Shown here in pieces: positions 58,739 to 64,000 of a DNA stretch of 64,000 nucleotides (its first letter is position 1; the number at the start of each line of letters is the position of its first letter). The notes beneath the pieces were generated by a model. It made no database searches, was not told the origin of the DNA, and was given only the letters and a program-made list of their open reading frames with translations. The translations under genes and the position numbers were made by a program. This DNA is from Phallusia mammillata (lineage: Eukaryota; Chordata; Ascidiacea; Phlebobranchia; Ascidiidae), in assembly GCA_003260075.1 (NCBI GenBank), contig QLIY01000103.1:185708-249707 (forward strand), written 5' to 3'.

Positions 58739-59791
58739 TCTTTGAAAATAAGAGAAATCTATGTGAGATTTACCCATGCTTGCAAAACAACACCCAAGGC
58801 GATTAATTGTACACTAGAAATGGCCACAATGGCTATATAAGTTAATCCCAGTTCTATTACTCATCTCTAATACCCGTTTTGTAATGACCCAAATCAATTT
58901 GTATCTCTCTCATTGCTCGCACAAAACACGACATCTTGCATATAAAGCATGAAGTGTCACTGTAGTTTTTCCCACGACCAAGACAGCGCTAATACTAAGA
59001 TTGAGATCTAGACCGACGACTATTGTCCTTGACCCATATGCCGTACCATCGTTATGCAGTTATTATCCCCCTTAAATCTTTGATTGCGAGAGATCATTAT
59101 GCGACAGATGAGCGGACAGTATTAATCCGGCATTCGCTACTAGAACTCCGGAATTAATTCCGACTCGCCTTGAGCGAAATTACGATATTGCATGTTTCTT
59201 TTCTTTTCTTTTTTTTTAGTGAAACAGAACCATGACATTTTCATTTCGCAATGCCGCTTCAAATATACAACCAACACCGTTTTTTTTATGTGGAAATTTC
59301 CGACGGTTTAAAACTGTCAGAGCTGCAAGTCGGGCCAGGCTGTTCGGGTTTGGGCTTTGGTTTCTTAACAAACGGGCTTGATTCTTGTCTGATTTTGCAT
59401 TCTGTGTCCGTGTTTTTTTTTAGTTTATATAACCCAGCTAAGTAGCTAGTTGCTGGATAAGACCCAAAACGTCTTGTTTAGGTCACTGTCTGTCTTTGTT
59501 GTATGTCTTCTTTACTATAGGCCTGTTAATAAAACTTTTGGGCCTAAACGGGCTTCTCAAAAACAACTGGGGTTCGGGTGGGGCTTCAAGCTTATTAATT
59601 TAGAGTTCTGGCTCGCTTACGACTCAAGTTAGGAAACGCATTGATTTTTGTATGTGAGAAATCCCATGAAATTTGGTTGGCCAAAATCAAAGTTTACATA
59701 AATTTAACACACTTGGTTCTAAACTGAAGTAATCGATTTCCTTTAGTGTTGGATTAGTCTGTCAAATAAAATAAGGTAAATTTAGGAAAAA

Positions 59792-60013
59792 CACAGTTGG
59801 TAAAATGCATCTTCGAAATCTGTTAATGGAAAAATAAGACTGAAAATCTATGAGTATTTCAAGTTAAGAATATAATGTTATAATTCAACAGGGGGGGGGG
59901 GCACAGTGGGTAAAATGCATCTTCGAAATCTGTTAATGGAAAAATAAGACTGAAAACCTCGGGAAAAAATCTATGAGTATTTCAAGTTAAGAATATAATG
60001 TTATAATTCAACA
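59792..60013. repeat. Approx. 100-bp direct duplication joined by G-run
   Basis: Copy 1 is 59792-59890, the G-run is 59891-59901, and copy 2 is 59902-60013. Copy 2 has about 12 extra bases (CCTCGGGAAAAA). Confidence 0.9.
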
Positions 60014-60763
60014 TACAATATACATATGCTTCAAATTTGCTTTGACTTCTGGGGTCAATTTCGCGAAATCAGTTTTACAAGCCTGTCGTTTCTTTGACGT
60101 TGTTGCCCGAAAGCAGCAAATGAATAATGCACCGTCCCACAAGAGCCACAAAGAATCTCTAATCATCCGCTAAGAATCATGTTAATGAGTTTAAGGTGGT
60201 TCGCTTTATTTATTGATAAGGTAATTAGTGGGCAAAAACAACTGTAAGGTGAAACAGGTTTATAAGGGGAAGGCATTGCTATTTCTGACATGTAGAATTA
60301 CCTTAGTTTTATAACCGTTTTTCCTGGTTTTGTTGGTTGTTATTTTCTTGCCTTGGGATAACCGTATTCCCATGGTTGGTTTATCATAATGGATTTTTGA
60401 TTACATTTGATATCTTTTCAAAGTAGGTTCGCATCATGGTAATATTGTTTTAATTTGAGAAGCAAAAATGAAACTAAGTGAAGTCACATCTATTTAGTGG
60501 CAAGTTTTAGATTCAAGAAAAGCGTGAAATCAAACTATTGAACTACAACCAAGATGTCCAATTCTTATTGCATTTTGTAACATTGTGCTAAGCGGAAAAT
60601 TGAACTTATATCTCGAAAAGAAAAAAAAAGAAAAAAACGGGCCATAATGGTTACTAAAAATCAAAACAAATAATAATTTAAACTTCAAGTGCACGAAAAT
60701 TTGCATAAGAAGCCGCCTAAATATAAACATAACAAGCACTTCGATCAACAATGGTATATTGCA

Positions 60764-63171
60764 CTAGAAATACGAACGGCGCTGGGACTGGGACCCCGAA
60801 ATACGTGGAGTAGTGGTTACGTGATTTCTATGTGACAAGGGCTGTTCGGGGACATGAATCTTTTTCTTGTCCGCTTTGGTGACTTCGCGAATGTACAGCT
60901 CACAGTTCGATATCAGCGCTTCCATTTTCTCCTTAAGGTTTTCGCCCCTGAAACGAGTCTGCGCTAGTTTGAACAAGGCCTCGACGAAACCCTGAAACGG
61001 TAACCCAGACTGCTGGTGTGCTGTGATGGGGTTGCGACCCTTAAAAGAGTCGTAAAATGGAGAAGTGCGGTCGTGTGCGTAGCTCTGCCAGTGTCGCATG
61101 GTGTCGATAAAGAGTATGTCAATGGAAGGCATGGCACCCTGTTCGCAAAGTCGGCAGCGACGCGCCATGTTGCGAAACGCCGTAGCGCTGATTCGAAGAC
61201 TCGTCTTGATTCCGTTGAAGTAGATGAAAACCGCAGCAGCTCGGTTGAGCAACATCACTTCTCGCATGGCAAACGGCTTTTTCATGGCACCACCTGAAGT
61301 ATCTGTTTGCTGAACTACTCTTTCACGGTCTCGATTGGCACGAAATCGCTCTAGCGAAAAACCGTTCCTCCTAAGATCTACGTCATCACTTGATGACGAA
61401 GAGGACGCCACGTCAAAGCAGTTGTCACATATATGATCGTTTGCTTCGCAGTCCTTGGTTTGTGGAATCTCGTTGTTATTAGTTTCCCTTTCGAGCAAAA
61501 TCCTCCTCCGTCGGAGCAAATTTGCCTCCTCTTCTTCTCTCTTTGCTTCGCCGAAATAAATACTCCTCAAAGGCAGCGGCTGTTTCTCGAACATTCCACG
61601 ATCCGTTTCCCATCCATCCCCGGGTTCTTCATCAAAGTATTCACCATCAATGCCATCCACGGGCTCTGCAACCCCACATAGTGACTTCACGGGCATCGCT
61701 TTTGTGTCAGTCAAGGTTTTGTATTCCGTCTGTGCGTAGTAAAGCCCAGGGCCCGCGCCATTTGCAAAGCAACCGCAGATTTTGCACTTGGGAAGTCCCT
61801 TGAATAACTCGTGGTCTGAAACTTTATCTGGCGGCTTTTTTGGCTTCTGTTGCGCCTGCGTTCTATCGACGCTCGGCAAGACGCTGATGGAACGCTGCTG
61901 ACTTGGGTGGATAGGTGACCGTTGCCATGGTTTCTGTTTCGGGTCAAACAAACGCCACTCGTCGGTGGAAATCGCGTATTCCTGTAAAACACATGATGAG
62001 ACAGAAGATACGTCTTGAATAAATAAAAATAATTTTTGGTGTTAGCTGCCAGTTTGCACGCAACAACTTATTTTACCTGTTTATATTTGATCACTGTAAA
62101 AGTTTTCGGTCGCCTGGTGGTGTACTGGAGTCGGGTTGCTTGCGTGGGACGGGGTGTATCAAAATTGTCTCTGAAAAGGATAAAAAAATTTAACCTTGGA
62201 ACACAGTAGACAGGTTCAAAAATCTTGATCAAAAGCAAAACTGATGATTGCACTGATGTTGACAACTGCAAAAATGTTGAAACTTTTGCAATATAATGTA
62301 TTTACTGTGTAATTACAAGCTCTCAGTTTTGTTTTTTGCATTTTTTTAACCTGCGTGGTAAACTACCTTCGTAAACGACAATCGGTAGTTTTAAGCTAAA
62401 ACGATTATTCCTAACTGTAATTAACCCTAAAGCGTTCATGGCATGTAGACCAGCGATCACGACACACAAACGTATGGATCATAGTAAGCTAGGCCTATTG
62501 AATGGCCTGGCGCTCTATTTTTACATGCAGTTTCAAGTTTTGCCATAAAAAACTTGAGGTAATTTACCTGTAAGATCTTCTGTTGTTGGTTGGTGCCGGC
62601 AGTGATCTACTTGAAAGTGGGATATCGGTTTCTGATAAAAAAAAAACTTAAGCTTGAACACTTTCATATGTTAAGTCAATCACAAAAATGAAGCAGTAAT
62701 TTAGCCTTAAATTTTTACCTTGTCCGTAATCGTTGTAAGGTTCTCCGTGATTGTTTGTTGAAGTGTCATTGTCTTCGTAGTATTTCTAAAAGGTGCATAT
62801 TCCAAATGTTATATAGTCATGTTTTAGAACAAGTGTAACGATGAGTATAAAGTTATGAGACAAAACTGTAAAGACAAAAACACGTTTGAAACCTGTTTCA
62901 TATGTTTCCCAAATTATTTTGATATTCAGGGCTCATTTGCCACCAATTAATTACAATCTAAATTTGCCCTTACCCTGTATTTTTCCACCACTTTCATTTG
63001 AGCCTTGATCCGTTCCTCTAAGTCTCTAATTTCTTTCCTAATCGTTTCCTTGCGTTCGTGGACTTTTACCGGAGGATTTTCGACCTTTCTGGGTGATTCT
63101 GTTTTTGTCTTTGCGACTCCTTGCTTATCTCGTTTTGGGGGATACACCCGCTCAAGACAGGATTTTTCCAT
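60764..63171 (-). CDS. Uncharacterised 546-aa protein with three CxxC pairs, 5 exons
   Basis: Exons in transcript order: 63171-62974, 62785-62719, 62631-62568, 62170-62077, 61981-60764; all GT-AG, all phases fit. The start is the first ATG (MEKSCLERV) of the open first exon; an upstream coding exon is possible. Residues about 40-72 form a charged, probably coiled-coil helix (RKEIRDLEERIKAQMKVVEK). A Tyr/Arg/Thr-rich middle follows. The last exon (residues 142-546) carries CxxC pairs at about 207/210, 326/329 and 417/420, a Glu/Arg-rich helix, a Ser-rich stretch, and a well-structured C-terminal part of about 150 residues (FIYFNGIKTSLRI, DILFIDTMRHW, FQGFVEALFKLA). No signal peptide or membrane segment. 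I do not recognise the family; cysteine pairs suggest metal binding but this is inference. Exon 3 is repeated at 63798-63862 with only synonymous changes. Confidence 0.8.
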
Positions 63172-64000
63172 GTTTACTTCACTCTCCCCGTATGCAACGA
63201 GACGCAACGAATCGCGAAGCAGAGGAACTTTTATCTACGAAACAAAAGCTTATTTTTACGAATATTCCATTGTTGAAGTCAGTGCTTCCACCAGAACAGG
63301 GGTAGCCAACCCGCGGCCCTTGGATCCCTCGGATGCGGCACAGTTTTAGTAATTACTTAATGGTTACAAGGGGGGGGGGCCGGGGCGTGTCAAAACTGTC
63401 TCTGAAAAGGATAAAAAAAATTAACCTTGGAACACAGTAGACAGGTTTAAAAATCTTGATCAAAAGCTAAACTGATGATGGCACTGATGTTGACAGCTGC
63501 AAAAATGTTGAAACTTTTACAATATGATGTATTTACTGTGTAATTACAAGCTCTCAGTTTTGTTTTTTGCATTTTTTTAACCTGCGTGGTAAACTACCTT
63601 CGTAAACGACAATCGGTAGTTTTAAGCTAAAACGATTATTCCTAACTGTAATTAACCCTAAAGCGTTCATGGCATGTAGACCAGCGATCACGACACACAA
63701 ACGTATGGATCATAGTAAGCTAGGCCTATTGAATGGCCTGGCGCTCTATTTTTACATGTAGTTTCAAGTTTTGCCATGAAAAACTTAAGGTAATTTACCT
63801 GTAAGATCTTCTATTGTTGGTTGGTGCCGGTAATGATCTACTTGAAAGTGGGATGTCGGTTTCTGATAAATACAATGTGTTTATGTTTTAACACTTTTAT
63901 ATGTTGCGTAGATCACAGAAATGAAGCTGTTAAGGATTTCTATTGTTGCGTTGTAATTTCGAACGTTGTGTTTTATTAGCACCGTTCCGTAAAAAATGAA
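63172..64000. other. 5' flank of the 546-aa gene and G-run junction
   Basis: Upstream sequence to 63369, a G-run at 63370-63379, then a second copy of the gene's internal region. No new gene seen. Confidence 0.5.
63380..63900 (-). repeat. Second copy of 62149-62700, including an exon
   Basis: After the G-run the sequence repeats the region from the 5' end of exon 4 through exon 3 of the 546-aa gene. The exon 3 copy (63798-63862) has intact splice sites and differs from 62568-62631 only at synonymous positions. It lies upstream of the start codon, so it is out of order for the gene. Confidence 0.88.

Larger units (their letters stand above)
52131..60763. other. Large region without a recognised gene
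   Basis: Scanned on both strands. Open frames are short, lack splice context, and mostly begin at non-ATG codons. It holds six G-run duplications, a foldback, a promoter-like cluster at 56150-56530 and a SINE at 58060-58170. A lineage-specific short-exon gene could still hide here. Confidence 0.4.

Noticed and set aside
59290-59632. GGGCC/GGGCTT-rich segment as a complete transposon
   Set aside because: Resembles the repeat next to the poly-C tract, but no paired inverted ends or target duplication could be defined.

Overview
The window looks like nuclear DNA of an ascidian chordate, most likely a Ciona-type tunicate. The reasons are AT-rich DNA, short GT-AG introns, single-copy orthologues of chordate genes (AP-2 transcription factor, CFAP52, an ANKRD66-like protein, a relaxin-receptor-like GPCR), many small hAT-type elements, and near-identical sequence pairs that look allelic, as expected from a very heterozygous genome. 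The species call is an inference. All gene models were built by hand from splice signals and reading phase; no search was run.

Layout, left to right. 128-2586 (+): last, large exon of an LDLa-containing 7TM receptor of the relaxin-receptor (LGR type C) kind. 4087-9954 (+): complete eight-exon TFAP2-like transcription factor (674 aa). 11009-14228 (+): five-exon ankyrin protein resembling ANKRD66 (235 aa). 14748-19836 and 21429-28710 (+): tandem pair of single-CUB type I membrane proteins with matching intron phases and a shared upstream block. The first has almost no cytoplasmic tail; the second has a basic tail ending with a PPSY motif and a candidate alternative terminal exon lacking a membrane segment. 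29828-38179 (-): complete twelve-exon CFAP52 (622 aa), a ciliary doublet-microtubule inner protein. 40552-47957 (+): nine-exon, 1147-aa low-complexity protein that I do not recognise. 48770-52125 (-): candidate TATA-driven short or noncoding transcript. 52131-60763: no convincing gene, but one promoter-like cluster. 60764-63171 (-): five-exon, 546-aa unrecognised protein with three CxxC pairs.

The noncoding part is dense in non-autonomous transposons. At least ten hAT-like elements end in matching inverted repeats, most with recognisable 8-bp target duplications. Those duplications separate into a Buster-like type (central TA) and one Ac-like element. pogo/Tigger-like MITEs and a tRNA-derived SINE family are also present.

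The strangest signal is a series of about a dozen places where 100-550 bp is repeated in direct orientation with a run of about 10 G (or C) at the junction. The copies differ by a few percent, and three pairs copy part of an exon while leaving an intact copy beside it. The best explanation is unmerged overlapping or allelic contig ends joined through artefactual homopolymers; a real duplication process cannot be excluded from sequence alone. The genes show no operon or shared pathway apart from the CUB tandem pair.
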